Below, in pieces: positions 27,145 through 36,793 of a DNA stretch of 64,000 nucleotides. Position 1 is the first letter of the stretch. Every line of letters starts with the position of its first letter. The DNA lies in the NCBI GenBank assembly GCA_021774575.1, contig JAJFIX010000031.1:278264-342263 (forward strand), written 5' to 3'. This DNA comes from Alphaproteobacteria bacterium (GTDB lineage: Bacteria; Pseudomonadota; Alphaproteobacteria; UBA6615). The notes beneath the pieces were generated by a model, which was given only the letters and a program-made list of their open reading frames with translations, was not told the origin of the DNA and made no database searches. The position numbers and the translations under genes were made by a program.

Positions 27145-27993
27145 ATGATCTCGACACGATCGCGTCGCCTATCTGCCGCCCTCGCCGTCGGCGCAATATT
27201 TGCTGTTGGCGGATGTTCTAAACTTGGGTCTCCCGTCGACCGGGCGGTTGAAGATGCTGGGGCGAATTCATTAATGCACGCCGGTGCGACCATCCATGCA
27301 GCAGGCGACCCGGTCAGAGCAATTTCCTATTACCAAGAAGCTTTACAGCTTTCGGTGAATGACCCTGCAATATTGCTCGCCCTCGCCCACGCACTGAGCG
27401 ATGCTGGCGATCATGAGGGTGCGATAATCGCCTTTGATCGAGCCATAGATGCAGGCGCCGATGATGCGGACACCCTACGCGGTATTGGCAATGCGCTGAT
27501 GGCAATTAATCGCCCTGAAATTGCCCTGCCCAAACTCCAGCAGGCCGTTATTATGCAACCCAGCCCCGCTGGCTTTAACAGTCTCGGCGTTGCCTATGAC
27601 GCCCTCGGCCAGGCCGAAATAGCTCAGAAATCCTACCGCGAAGGCCTTGCCCTAACCCCAAGCCATATCGGGTTAGCCAATAATCTCGCCCTTTCCCTGG
27701 CGCTCAGCGGAAACACAGGCCAAGCCATTGAAATATTGGAAGAGTTAGTCATGGAGCCCGGTTCGAGCGCGGCAAATCGACAGAGCCTGGCTCTCGCCTA
27801 TGGTCTGTCGGGAGACTATGTCCGCGCTGAAGAGATTGGCCGCGAGGACCTTGATGAACAATCAGTGATCATGAATATTTCCTATTATCGGACACTTGAA
27901 GCGATGGAAGATCACGCCAGAAAAGTCGCAATTCTAGGTATTCTCCGATCAAACCGAACGCCAAATGCCGTTGGCAGTGTAGACCCTCGCTAA
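27145..27993 (+). CDS. TPR-repeat lipoprotein, TadD-like
   Basis: Predicted outer-membrane or periplasmic lipoprotein of 282 residues. The signal peptide ends in the lipobox VGGC (Cys about 24). Tetratricopeptide repeats fill about residues 38-240 (for example GDPVRAISYYQEALQLSVNDP and GDHEGAIIAFDRAIDAG, then GQAEIAQKSYREGLALTP). TadD lipoproteins of this design act as pilotins that help the secretin in Flp/Tad pilus assembly. The gene is convergent with tadC (14-base gap), which supports that role. ATG at 27145 has GGGAG 8 bases upstream. Confidence 0.85.
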   Translation: MISTRSRRLSAALAVGAIFAVGGCSKLGSPVDRAVEDAGANSLMHAGATIHAAGDPVRAISYYQEALQLSVNDPAILLALAHALSDAGDHEGAIIAFDRAIDAGADDADTLRGIGNALMAINRPEIALPKLQQAVIMQPSPAGFNSLGVAYDALGQAEIAQKSYREGLALTPSHIGLANNLALSLALSGNTGQAIEILEELVMEPGSSAANRQSLALAYGLSGDYVRAEEIGREDLDEQSVIMNISYYRTLEAMEDHARKVAILGILRSNRTPNAVGSVDPR

Positions 27994-28007
27994 GCTCGCG
28001 ACCGGCG

Positions 28008-28997
28008 CTACATATTGATCAGCTGATCCAGCACCTGAAGGATTGCCGGCCCGATCAGTACGACAAACAGAGCAGGCAAAATAAACAAGATCATTGGCAC
28101 TGTCATAATCGCCGGTAGACGGGCGGCTTTTTCTTCGGCAATCATCAATCTATTTACCCGCATTTCGGCTGCCAGAACCCTGAGCGCCTGTGACAGAGGC
28201 GTGCCGTAACGCTCGGATTGGATCAACGAATTTACTAGCGCCCGCATATGGGGCAGGCCGACACGCTTGGTCAGGTTTTCCATTGCCATCCGCCGTTCGG
28301 GCAAGAAACCCAATTCGATCGATGTATGTCCTACCTCATCAGCAAGTTCAGGCCAGGGGTTTTTTAATTCCCGACTGACGCGCGCCATGGCCGCATCAAG
28401 GCTGAGACCGGCCTCGGCACAAATCACCAGTAAATCAAGACCGTCTGGCATGCCTTTTTGCAGAAGTTTTCGTCTTTTTGTCACCGCGTTTTTGACAAAT
28501 ATTTTGGGTGCGTAAAAACCTAGCGCCACCGATGCGACAACTGCGAAAACCTTCCCAACGGACGGAATATCAAATAATTGGAGAATGTAGACAACTATGA
28601 TCGCCGCCATGCCAAACAATATTGGCATAGCCAAACGGGCGGCAAGGAACAATGTCAGCGTATCTCTGCTGCGCCAGCCCGCTTGGGCGAGGCTATCTGC
28701 AATCATCTGAGTTTGCGCGCCCTGGAACAGTTGAAACCGCTCGACCAGCCCTTGAGCCGCCTCCAGACTTTTATCGTGGATTGGATGCCCCGTTACCCGC
28801 ACACGTTTGGACTGGGCCTTGGCCATTTGCTCACGCCGTTCCTTCAGCGATTTAAGTCGACCCTGCATTTTGCGAGGTTCGATTAAACCGTACCAGACGG
28901 CAAAAACCGTAACGAAGGTCGCAATACCGATCAGCAAGGAAATAAACGCGCCATCACCGAATGGATTGCCTATTGCTGCAAATATTGCTGAGAACAT
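28008..28997 (-). CDS. tadC: Tad pilus inner-membrane platform protein TadC
   Basis: Type II secretion F-domain protein of 329 residues that forms the inner-membrane platform on which the Flp pilus is built, together with TadB. Membrane segments lie at about residues 18-38, 115-150 and 295-325. The F domain contains PDGLDLLVICAEAGLSLDAAM and YGTPLSQALRVLAAEMR, both standard for TadC. It is the last gene of the flp-to-tadC transcription unit, 15 bases after tadB. Confidence 0.93.
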   Translation of the reverse strand: MFSAIFAAIGNPFGDGAFISLLIGIATFVTVFAVWYGLIEPRKMQGRLKSLKERREQMAKAQSKRVRVTGHPIHDKSLEAAQGLVERFQLFQGAQTQMIADSLAQAGWRSRDTLTLFLAARLAMPILFGMAAIIVVYILQLFDIPSVGKVFAVVASVALGFYAPKIFVKNAVTKRRKLLQKGMPDGLDLLVICAEAGLSLDAAMARVSRELKNPWPELADEVGHTSIELGFLPERRMAMENLTKRVGLPHMRALVNSLIQSERYGTPLSQALRVLAAEMRVNRLMIAEEKAARLPAIMTVPMILFILPALFVVLIGPAILQVLDQLINM

Positions 28998-29012
28998 GGG
29001 CCTGACCTTTGC

Positions 29013-30035
29013 TTAAATCTCGAAATTAACCATTTTAACCATGATCGCCACGCCGACCGCCTCGCTTAACAAGCCAATGCCAAGAATGAACATGCCCCTC
29101 GGATCCTCGAAAAGGGTCATGATATATCCGGAATTCAGCACGAAAATGATGGCGAACATGATGAAGGGTAGCGAGCCAAGGATCATCGCACTGGTTTTCG
29201 GTTCGGCGGCAAGTGCTTTCACTTTTTTCTTCATTTGGCCGCGCTTGCGTAACACATCCGAGAGGTTTTCTAAGGTTTCTGCCAGGTTACCACCGGTTTC
29301 ACGTTGAACCGAAAGAGCAACAACGAAAAAATCGAATTCGGGCCTTTTGATACGTTCACCGATTTCCAGGAGCGCTTCGTCAAGAGTTTTACCGAACCGC
29401 AGATTGTCGGCAATCATCGAAAATTCGGTGCCCATCGGTTTTATCATTTCGCTGCCGACTACCCCCATCGCCTCGGTAACGGGCAAACCGGATTTTATGC
29501 CGCGAATAATCATGTCGATGGCCTCGGGAAACTGCTCGACAAATTTTTTGCGCCGTCTTCCCCCAAGATAACCCAAAACGAAATGCGGAAACCCGACCCC
29601 CATGAGCAAAAACACGCACAAAACCAAGAAAGGTGAGAGACCAACGCCTAGCCCGGCAATCAATGAAAAGACAATGCCTGAAATGAGGCTGGCCACTAGA
29701 TAATCACCGATGCTTATTTTGTAACCGGTCCGAACGAGACGCATTTGTAACTGCCGGCGGTTCGGCAAAACTTGTTTAATTAAACGATCAAGAATAACGA
29801 CGGAACTGTCTGAGTTTGAACGGCGAATACTGGCAACAGTATCAGCACCGCCCATACCCCCGCCAACCGCACGACTGGTAATCGTGGCCAATCTCCGATC
29901 GACTTGCCGCTTTTCATTCGCTGCGGTAAATATCCAGAACACACCGCCCAAAGTAAGCGCCGTGGTCAATCCGGTGAGAACAATAATAATTAAAGTTCCA
30001 TCCCCACCGAAAAACAAACTTCCAAAATCAGTCAT
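29013..30035 (-). CDS. tadB: Tad pilus inner-membrane platform protein TadB
   Basis: Type II secretion F-domain protein, 340 residues, the partner of TadC. An N-terminal membrane segment is followed by two central ones (about 108-150), then the F domain with FPEAIDMIIRGIKSGLPVTEAM and QRETGGNLAETLENLSDVLR, and two C-terminal membrane segments. These motifs are hallmarks of TadB. Its start overlaps the cpaF stop by four bases (ATGA), so the ATPase and platform are translated together. Confidence 0.94.
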   Translation of the reverse strand: MTDFGSLFFGGDGTLIIIVLTGLTTALTLGGVFWIFTAANEKRQVDRRLATITSRAVGGGMGGADTVASIRRSNSDSSVVILDRLIKQVLPNRRQLQMRLVRTGYKISIGDYLVASLISGIVFSLIAGLGVGLSPFLVLCVFLLMGVGFPHFVLGYLGGRRRKKFVEQFPEAIDMIIRGIKSGLPVTEAMGVVGSEMIKPMGTEFSMIADNLRFGKTLDEALLEIGERIKRPEFDFFVVALSVQRETGGNLAETLENLSDVLRKRGQMKKKVKALAAEPKTSAMILGSLPFIMFAIIFVLNSGYIMTLFEDPRGMFILGIGLLSEAVGVAIMVKMVNFEI

Positions 30036-31792
30036 TGCAATGCCTCCTGCAGCGCACTGGCCAAGCCAAAGTATGACGCTTTTTCTTCAAAGTTTGCGCG
30101 GACACCGCTTGCGTTGAAATCACCTATAAGGTTGCCAGAACTGTCTTCACCTTTGAACACAAAGGTGAACAAATCTTGCATGGTGATAACGTCACCCTCC
30201 ATACCAACGACTTCGGAAATATGGGTGATGCGCCGCATTCCGTCACGCATTCGGCTGATCTGAATAATCATATCGACCGCGTCAGCGATCTGGGTGCGCA
30301 CGGCGCGCGGCGACAAATTGACTCCCGCCATGCCGACCATATTTTCCAGCCTGGTCAATGCCTCACGTGGACGATTGGCATGAACCGTACTCATAGATCC
30401 TTCGTGACCAGTATTCATCGCTTGCAACATATCAATTGCCGCACCGTCGCGGATCTCACCGAGAATGATGCGATCAGGGCGCATGCGCAGTGCATTCTTA
30501 ACTAGATCCCGCATTGATATTTCGCCCTGGCCTTCCATATTGGCCGGCCGAGTTTCCAGGCGAACAACGTGGGGCTGTTGAAGTTGCAATTCGGCGGCAT
30601 CCTCAATTGTCACAATGCGTTCGCCGGTATCGATATTGCGTGAAATTGCATTCAATAAGGTCGTTTTTCCAGAACCGGTGCCCCCGGAAATGACAATATT
30701 TAGGCGCGCTCGACCGGCAATTTTCAGCACCGTACCCATAGCTGGGGAGACGTTTCCCTGACGCTCCATAGTCTCGATGGTAATTCTTTGTTTGGAAAAT
30801 TTCCGGATCGAGATACTGGCGCCATCAATCGCCAGTGGCGGAATAATAATATTCACTCGGCTGCCGTCTTCGAGGCGCGCATCAACCAGCGGTGTCGTCT
30901 CGTCGACACGGCGGCCCACTTGGCTGACAATCCGCTGTGCGACATTCATCACATGCTGATTGTCCCGGAATATCGCGTCGCTGAGCTGCAACTTACCCTT
31001 CTTCTCAATATATATTTGCTTCGGGCCATTGACCATGATGTCGGTGACACCGTCGTCAGCCAGCAATGGTTCGAGAGGGCCCAAGCCCATCATCTCGTTA
31101 ATCAAAACCGCGAGCAATTCCTGTTGCTCAGTCCGATTGAGCCGCAACTTCAGTTCGGCGATGATCTCCATGACCACTTCGCCGACCTGGCGTTTTAGTT
31201 CTTCGGGATCAAGAGAAACGGCGGCCTGAATATCGAGCCGTTCAACCAAGACCGGCTGCACCTGTTCACGAGCCACCTCAACAACGGTCGGGCCCTTTTT
31301 GCCATCATCATTGTCTAAATCTGGGTCGACCTCCGACGCAAATGGGGTAAAGGTCGCCGCACCCTCCCCGGAATCGGTCGCCCCGTCGACGGCACTCACG
31401 CCGCCATCATTCTCCGGCTCAATTGCAGACCCTTGTGCCGAATCTTGCGAATTTGTCGGCGTAATCTCATCTGTTGCCCGCACCAATAAACTATCGATTG
31501 CTGCACCGACGAGTTTGCGCTGATCAAGAAGGTTTAGGGCGGTAAATTTCTTGCCCAATGTATCACGGCATCTGCCGCCAACTTGATCGGCGAGTTCGGC
31601 TTGGGTTGCTTTCGCAACGTCCTCTGCACTGAAACCATCGTCCAGCGCTGGACGCATTTTCTCCAATAAATCCCCAAGTTCACCGCCGATAGACCTGTTG
31701 GCCAGACTCCGACGCCGCGCCTGTAGGCGTTCAGGACTGATGACATTTCCCGAACCTGTTTCTCCGATATTTTTGCGGCGGCCGAAACTCAT
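30032..31792 (-). CDS. cpaF: Tad pilus assembly ATPase CpaF/TadA
   Basis: Hexameric secretion ATPase of the GspE/VirB11 superfamily that powers pilus extension. The 586-residue protein has an N-terminal low-complexity region (about 1-190) with an acidic stretch (about 120-175), longer than in many homologues. The ATPase core has Walker A SGGTGSGKTTLLNAIS, Asp box IEDAAELQLQ, Walker B RIILGEIRDGAA and His box STVHANRPREAL. The motif VTDIMVNGPKQIYIEKKGKL is typical of CpaF. It sits 3 bases after cpaE and overlaps tadB. Confidence 0.95.
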   Translation of the reverse strand: MSFGRRKNIGETGSGNVISPERLQARRRSLANRSIGGELGDLLEKMRPALDDGFSAEDVAKATQAELADQVGGRCRDTLGKKFTALNLLDQRKLVGAAIDSLLVRATDEITPTNSQDSAQGSAIEPENDGGVSAVDGATDSGEGAATFTPFASEVDPDLDNDDGKKGPTVVEVAREQVQPVLVERLDIQAAVSLDPEELKRQVGEVVMEIIAELKLRLNRTEQQELLAVLINEMMGLGPLEPLLADDGVTDIMVNGPKQIYIEKKGKLQLSDAIFRDNQHVMNVAQRIVSQVGRRVDETTPLVDARLEDGSRVNIIIPPLAIDGASISIRKFSKQRITIETMERQGNVSPAMGTVLKIAGRARLNIVISGGTGSGKTTLLNAISRNIDTGERIVTIEDAAELQLQQPHVVRLETRPANMEGQGEISMRDLVKNALRMRPDRIILGEIRDGAAIDMLQAMNTGHEGSMSTVHANRPREALTRLENMVGMAGVNLSPRAVRTQIADAVDMIIQISRMRDGMRRITHISEVVGMEGDVITMQDLFTFVFKGEDSSGNLIGDFNASGVRANFEEKASYFGLASALQEALQ

Positions 31793-31795
31793 GCC

Positions 31796-33034
31796 TTATC
31801 CCCTTTTCGCTCGCGCAAGGAACCCCTTCTTCTTCGCCACGGGTTCCGTAGCGATACCAGCAATGGAGCTGACAAAAGTTTTGAAATCACTCAGTTGTTT
31901 TTTCTTATGGGTCAATTCAGCAAGAGGTTTGCCCGCTGTCGACGCCGCAGCCGCATTCTTGTGATCCTCGCCGATCTGGCAAGTAACCTTAGTCTCGATG
32001 CCTCGTTCAAATTGCGCCATAGTCAACCCATCGCCATGACTGCTATCTACGCGATTGAGTACGACAGCCACATCCACATGTGGCGCGCGGCCTTTACAAA
32101 ATGTCTTAAACCGCAGCGTATCGCGCATTCCGGCCAACGACAGATCGGACACGATGATAATTTGTTGAATGTTGTCGAGGCTATTACCCAATTGTCCAAA
32201 TGATGACCGAGGCACGTCGATCCAAATCCACTCAAAAGATCCGGTCAACGCGTTCAACATCATGTCGAACCCTTCTTGTTCGAAATGCGCGTCACGACCC
32301 AAATCGTCTTCTGCCGCCAAAATCGATAGTTTTTTCGTCTTTGGCGTTATCGCGCTTGCCATAAAAAGGCTATCGACCCTGGACGGGTGCTGCAAGGCCT
32401 CAACAAGTCCCCCGGCGGGCAACACATCAAGCGCTAGAGCGGATGTGCCAAATTGCAAATCCAAATCAAGCAGAACGGTTTTTTTGTCCAAGACCTCGGC
32501 CATTAACCAGGCACCGTTAGCCGCGACCAAACTAGCCCCAACGCCACCGCGCGCACCAACAACAATCACTGCCTTGGTCGATTCGGCATTCTCCGTAACT
32601 GGCTCAACCTTGTTGGTTGCAGCTTTGGTCAGGGCCAGCACGAGATCATCCGAACTGACTGGTTTGACCAAATAATCAGACACCCCCGCTCCAATGATTT
32701 GGCGGTAAAGAACGAGATCGTTTACCATGCCAATTGCAATAACTTGGGTTGCCGGGTCGCAAAATTCAGACAAGGCCATCAGATCGTCAAACGGTTTTTC
32801 GCTGTCACCCAAATCAACGACCAACAGGTCAGGAGCCGACCCGTCGCGAAGATACTCGGTCGCCGCCCCCACCCCACCTGCTTTGATGTCGGCGCTGGGC
32901 CAGTTGCCGGCGGTTGCGGCTGCCAATATTGCTCTGGTCTCATCATCATCGGCAAAGGCGGCGAGGGACACCTGACCAATATCAGAAGCGCCTGGATTGC
33001 TTGTACTCACTGCCTTTGCCGTGGATGCGTTCAT
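31796..33034 (-). CDS. cpaE: Tad pilus localisation protein CpaE/TadZ
   Basis: Fusion of a receiver-like domain (about residues 20-140) and a MinD/ParA-like ATPase (about 150-370), total 412 residues; such proteins place the pilus machine at the cell pole. The receiver has LLVVDLGD at the phosphoacceptor site and YLVKPVSSDDL after it. The ATPase P-loop reads GARGGVGAS: the signature lysine and the catalytic lysine are both changed compared with KGGVGKS. DLDLQFGTSAL and WIDVPRS match later ParA motifs. TadZ/CpaE proteins often have such atypical Walker A boxes, so nucleotide may be bound but hydrolysed weakly. Confidence 0.9.
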   Translation of the reverse strand: MNASTAKAVSTSNPGASDIGQVSLAAFADDDETRAILAAATAGNWPSADIKAGGVGAATEYLRDGSAPDLLVVDLGDSEKPFDDLMALSEFCDPATQVIAIGMVNDLVLYRQIIGAGVSDYLVKPVSSDDLVLALTKAATNKVEPVTENAESTKAVIVVGARGGVGASLVAANGAWLMAEVLDKKTVLLDLDLQFGTSALALDVLPAGGLVEALQHPSRVDSLFMASAITPKTKKLSILAAEDDLGRDAHFEQEGFDMMLNALTGSFEWIWIDVPRSSFGQLGNSLDNIQQIIIVSDLSLAGMRDTLRFKTFCKGRAPHVDVAVVLNRVDSSHGDGLTMAQFERGIETKVTCQIGEDHKNAAAASTAGKPLAELTHKKKQLSDFKTFVSSIAGIATEPVAKKKGFLARAKRG

Positions 33035-33058
33035 AACAAGGGTCCGCTTCCGTGAATA

Positions 33059-33742
33059 TTATTGATCGGATGCAAGTCCGGACGGGAAAGCGACTTCCCG
33101 AACAGCGCCTGCACGATAACGAGTGACAGAGTCAGTATATGTAAAGCCGTCTGGCCTACTGGGTTTGCGGCCGCGCATCAGGTCGGCCGGATCGGCAACC
33201 ATCAGCGCTAGATTTGTCGCCGTTGCGCAGCCGTGATTGCTCGATTCCAAATTATTTGAGTTCCGGTGTGACGGCATTTGGAAATTCGGGCAATCCGGGG
33301 GCGTAACAATATACCTGCCGATAATAATCCGCATTCTCTCGTCGGTTTCCGCCCAGCCCAAATGACTGATTGAAATGGCGCTTTCGGGAATGTGACCATC
33401 TAAAAATTCGGCCAACGACTCTATTCTAGGCTCAACAATTCCACCACGGGTGCTGCCAGGATCGATAACGACACTATCGGTAGGCGAAATCGTCACGTCA
33501 CTCAAAAAGGCCGATAGACGTTCTTCTTCCAGCGATGATAGGTGATGTTCGCCGACGTCGAACATAATCTCGTGGGGTAAATCCACCCAGATCACATCGG
33601 CCTCGCGCGAGGATTGAATGTCGGTGTAGCTGGCAATCCGGTCGGACATGCAAGCCGCCAGCAAGAGCGGAGCCAGTCCAACGACAACAAAGCCACGAAG
33701 ACCACTACCGACGTTGCGGAAGGTAAATCTATGCATTGTCAT
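33059..33742 (-). CDS. cpaD: CpaD-family pilus assembly lipoprotein
   Basis: Predicted lipoprotein of 227 residues; the signal peptide ends in LLLAACMSD (lipobox LAAC). CpaD proteins help the secretin CpaC in the outer membrane. Family features include the PTDSVVIDPGS strand, a GPRGG-like variation (ISHLGWAETDERMRIIIGRY) and the segment DCPNF with a later SNNLESSNHGCATATNLALMVADPADLMRGR, in several parts, which is the CpaD signature. ATG at 33742 is used because AGGAAGGAG lies just before it; ATG at 33757 would overlap the cpaC stop by ATGA, and ATG at 33736 is also possible. Confidence 0.88.
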   Translation of the reverse strand: MTMHRFTFRNVGSGLRGFVVVGLAPLLLAACMSDRIASYTDIQSSREADVIWVDLPHEIMFDVGEHHLSSLEEERLSAFLSDVTISPTDSVVIDPGSTRGGIVEPRIESLAEFLDGHIPESAISISHLGWAETDERMRIIIGRYIVTPPDCPNFQMPSHRNSNNLESSNHGCATATNLALMVADPADLMRGRKPSRPDGFTYTDSVTRYRAGAVREVAFPSGLASDQ

Positions 33743-33753
33743 AATCTCCTTCC

Positions 33754-35214
33754 TCAATCCAATATAAAGCCGACGGGACCAATCAGCCCCTGGCTCGTTC
33801 CATCGATCGGTGCGCTCGAAGCTGAAGCAGCCCGTTGCTGGTACAACCTACCCATGACAATACGGTCGAAGTCATTCGGCACCTGTAGCCCTTCTGTTGG
33901 ATCAGCCAACGCGACATTTGACACTGGCCGGACCAAATAAGGCGTGACCATAATCACCAGTTCAGTTTCCTGGTTGCGGAAATCCGTTGACCGGAAAAGA
34001 GCACCGATAACCGGCAAATCCGCCAAGCCGGGAAATTCACTGACACTCTGATTTGTATCACTGCTCAGCAGGCCAGCGATGGCCATGCTCTGACCGCTGG
34101 ACATTTCGACCGTCGTTTCCGACCGGCGCGTACTTAGCGTCGGCACAACAAAACTGCCGAAGTCAGTTGCATTTAATGAAGAAATGCTGCTGACTTCTGG
34201 TTTTACCCGCAATGAAATCCGGCCGTTATCAAGGATTGTCGGCACGAAAGACAAGGACACGCCGAAACTGCGAAATTCAACAGAGAGCGTTCCGTCGGCC
34301 TGAGGAACGGGCACCGGGAATTCACCACCTGCAAGGAAACTGGCCATCTCACCCGATAAAGCGGTCAAATTTGGCTCAGCCAGTACATTGATCAGGTTTT
34401 CTTCTTCCAGCGCATCGATCAAAGCGTTGACGGATGTACTGCTGCCACGGAACCCAAGTCCAAGCCCTTGACCGGCTTGGGCGCCAGCACCGATTAGATT
34501 GAGTAATGACCCGGCGCCTATGCCGCCGGCGTTCAGCCCGCCGGTCGCAAGACCAACCATGAATTCACCTGCGCCACCGAGGACATCAAAGTTAAACCCA
34601 AGCTCTTTTACCGTGTCCCGGGAAACTTCGGCGATCCGAACGCGCAGATTAACCTGGTTCGGGCCGACGATTTCTATTCGATTGAGAATCCCGCCACTAT
34701 CACCCTCGTTCTGCACAAGGCCCGTCGCAAGTTGCAGTGCGTCTGAGGCATCGCTCGCCGAATAAGCCGTCCCGGCGAGTACAACATTCTGCCCTACCGA
34801 CCGCACTGTGATATTTGACTGAGGCAATGAGTGGCTCAAAATATGTTCGAGCTCGGAGACATTATGGGTCACCGTAACCCGGACATCGGCAATGACATTA
34901 TCTGCCGCATCTACGGCAATGAAGGTTGTCCAGCCAGCCCCTATGCCCAGCAGTTGCACCAAGTTCGAACTCGGGCTCTCATCTGCACCCACGACCTCGG
35001 TCACAACCTCGGCTATTTCAGGGCGACCAATAAAGATTTTCGCCGGTACCGCCGATAGGCGGAGCAATTTGCCTTGGCCGATATCGAGGGATATCTGCTG
35101 GCCGCTGCCGCGGGCCACCACGACCACTTCGGCGAGAACTTCAGGCGATGCCACCGCCCCCCAAGCCAACAGGGTGACGGAGCCAACTATCATGGCTCTC
35201 AATATTTTTTTCAT
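33754..35214 (-). CDS. cpaC: Tad pilus outer-membrane secretin CpaC/RcpA
   Basis: Type II/III secretion secretin of 486 residues that forms the outer-membrane pore for the Flp pilus. A signal peptide covers about residues 1-28. The N-terminal pilus-formation domain has GQGKLLRLSAVPAKIFIG and a BON-like segment follows (SLPQSNITVRSVGQNVVLAG, in two parts). The C-terminal secretin domain includes LAEPNLTALSGEMASFLAGGEFP and the VEMSSGQSMAIAGLL motif near the membrane-inserted part. The C-terminus ends PIDGTSQGLIGPVGFILD, typical of CpaC. It follows cpaB by 29 bases. Confidence 0.95.
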   Translation of the reverse strand: MKKILRAMIVGSVTLLAWGAVASPEVLAEVVVVARGSGQQISLDIGQGKLLRLSAVPAKIFIGRPEIAEVVTEVVGADESPSSNLVQLLGIGAGWTTFIAVDAADNVIADVRVTVTHNVSELEHILSHSLPQSNITVRSVGQNVVLAGTAYSASDASDALQLATGLVQNEGDSGGILNRIEIVGPNQVNLRVRIAEVSRDTVKELGFNFDVLGGAGEFMVGLATGGLNAGGIGAGSLLNLIGAGAQAGQGLGLGFRGSSTSVNALIDALEEENLINVLAEPNLTALSGEMASFLAGGEFPVPVPQADGTLSVEFRSFGVSLSFVPTILDNGRISLRVKPEVSSISSLNATDFGSFVVPTLSTRRSETTVEMSSGQSMAIAGLLSSDTNQSVSEFPGLADLPVIGALFRSTDFRNQETELVIMVTPYLVRPVSNVALADPTEGLQVPNDFDRIVMGRLYQQRAASASSAPIDGTSQGLIGPVGFILD

Positions 35215-35243
35215 CAGTCAATCTTCCAGGTTTCCGGGCCGAA

Positions 35244-36158
35244 CTAGTTACTAGCCCCACGGAAGACACGCAGACTTGCCCGTGCCACACCGTCATTGCC
35301 GCCACCCAAGAGCATGCTGACTTCACTGTCCCAGGTATATCCGGTGGTGCGTTCGCCATCGGCCTGGACTTGGGTAGCCTGTAAGTCGGGGCGGCTACCT
35401 GTCCCCTGACCATCATCACTTATCCCAGTTTGAGCGCCAGATTCCGCGAGTAACGCATTCTCAGCGGGCTGCAAACTGCGTAAGCTTAATGTTAGTTTAC
35501 CAAGTTCTGCGAGCAACGTCACTATTTCTGCATCTTTTGGCATTACCTCCAAAGTCACAGTCCTCGCGACGACAGGAAGCCCCTCTTGATCATCGATCGA
35601 CTGATCGATGCCGAGGACCCGCACGTCGGCCATCACAGTCTCGCTGGCACGACGTTCACTTTCGCCTCGGCTGATCGTATGGGTGAGGATCAGGTCTACC
35701 CGGTCCCCGGGAAATATGAACCCGCTGATGCCGGTTGTCGCATTGACAGAAACGGTAATCGCCCGCATGCCCGGCGCCAGTATGGCGGCGACAAACCCTC
35801 GGTCACCGGGGCGGACCAGGCGGGCCTCGGTTACCGGCTCGCCGGCAAGAACGCCGCTCCGCACGACACTGCCCAAAAACTCATCCCGGCTGTGATCGGC
35901 GCCGAGGAGGTAATTTTCGTCAATGGATTCGTCTGGCCATGCCTGCCAGCGCAGGTTATTCGGGTTGACCAGAGTGCCCGCGGGCAAATCTTGCGCCGCC
36001 ACCAAAACCAGCACTGCTTCCACATTCACTTCTTCGGTCGAAACCACGGCCCCTTCAAGCGCCTCGCGCTGGTTCGAGAGCCAACTCTGGGCACCAAACA
36101 TTGCGCCCACGGCCGCAACGCCCGCGACCAACACTAAAACGATAATACGCGGTCCCAT
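35244..36158 (-). CDS. cpaB: Flp pilus assembly protein CpaB/RcpC
   Basis: Periplasmic component of the Tad machine, 304 residues. An N-terminal membrane segment (IIVLVLVAGVAAVGAMFG) precedes a SAF domain (about residues 50-115: VLVAAQDLPAGTLVNPNNLRW). A second region carries GFIFPGDRVDLILTHT, the CpaB hallmark. The start at 36158 has an ideal ribosome site, AGGAGG, which also contains the cpaA stop codon, so the two genes are tightly coupled. It probably stabilises or gates the CpaC secretin. Confidence 0.94.
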   Translation of the reverse strand: MGPRIIVLVLVAGVAAVGAMFGAQSWLSNQREALEGAVVSTEEVNVEAVLVLVAAQDLPAGTLVNPNNLRWQAWPDESIDENYLLGADHSRDEFLGSVVRSGVLAGEPVTEARLVRPGDRGFVAAILAPGMRAITVSVNATTGISGFIFPGDRVDLILTHTISRGESERRASETVMADVRVLGIDQSIDDQEGLPVVARTVTLEVMPKDAEIVTLLAELGKLTLSLRSLQPAENALLAESGAQTGISDDGQGTGSRPDLQATQVQADGERTTGYTWDSEVSMLLGGGNDGVARASLRVFRGASN

Positions 36159-36167
36159 TTCGACCTC

Positions 36168-36737
36168 CTAAACGCTTGATTTGATGAGATTTACGGCCAC
36201 ATAAAGGCCGCCGGCAAAAATTGCGACGCCGTAAGGTACAAATACTGTTTTTTCCTCGGCCGCGCCCGCCCCACCCGACTGGGTACCGCCACCAATGGAA
36301 GAATAAAGTTTGCTGCCGAAAACCTGCCCGGCAAAATTTTTCGCCAAACGCCAGTAACGCGCCGGATAACCGCCCCGAACGCCTTCTAAAATGCTGTGAA
36401 TACCGCCGATCAGGCAGATGATGAGGATCATTTCAGTGATAAATGCAGGTCCAGCCCACACGGAAGCGACGGCAATCATCTTGACGTCGCCACCACCAAT
36501 CCAGCGCATGGCGAACATAAAGGCACCGATGCCAAAGGCCACCAATCCACAAACCAATCCGCCAGTCCAGTCAACTGCGCCCGGTGACGCAACGACATAC
36601 ACGGGATAAAGCGCTAAAATCGCCAGATTAATGCGGTTCGGAATGGTAAAAGAACGAACGTCGGTCACTGCGGCCCAGGCCAGCAGAACGACGAACGAAA
36701 TCATTATAAAGGCAAATATAGGATCGATAATCGGCAT
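36168..36737 (-). CDS. cpaA: Prepilin peptidase CpaA/TadV
   Basis: Aspartic prepilin peptidase of 189 residues and about six membrane segments that cleaves the Flp prepilin before the mature N-terminus. Both catalytic aspartates are in place: Asp26 region AAVTDVRSFTIPNRIN and the GxGD-type RWIGGGDVKMIA. It belongs to the short A24 family that lacks the N-terminal methylase domain. It is separated from flp by 128 bases that hold a large hairpin, which probably lets the pilin be made in much greater amount. Confidence 0.94.
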   Translation of the reverse strand: MPIIDPIFAFIMISFVVLLAWAAVTDVRSFTIPNRINLAILALYPVYVVASPGAVDWTGGLVCGLVAFGIGAFMFAMRWIGGGDVKMIAVASVWAGPAFITEMILIICLIGGIHSILEGVRGGYPARYWRLAKNFAGQVFGSKLYSSIGGGTQSGGAGAAEEKTVFVPYGVAIFAGGLYVAVNLIKSSV

Positions 36738-36793
36738 TGGGCGTGCCTTTCTTGACCGCTGGTGTCATATATTTCAACCAACTAGAAGCGTTC

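Noticed and set aside
35586-36137. Open frame antisense to cpaB
   Set aside because: cpaB is a clear SAF-domain gene in an intact operon; the antisense frame has no ribosome site or known motif.
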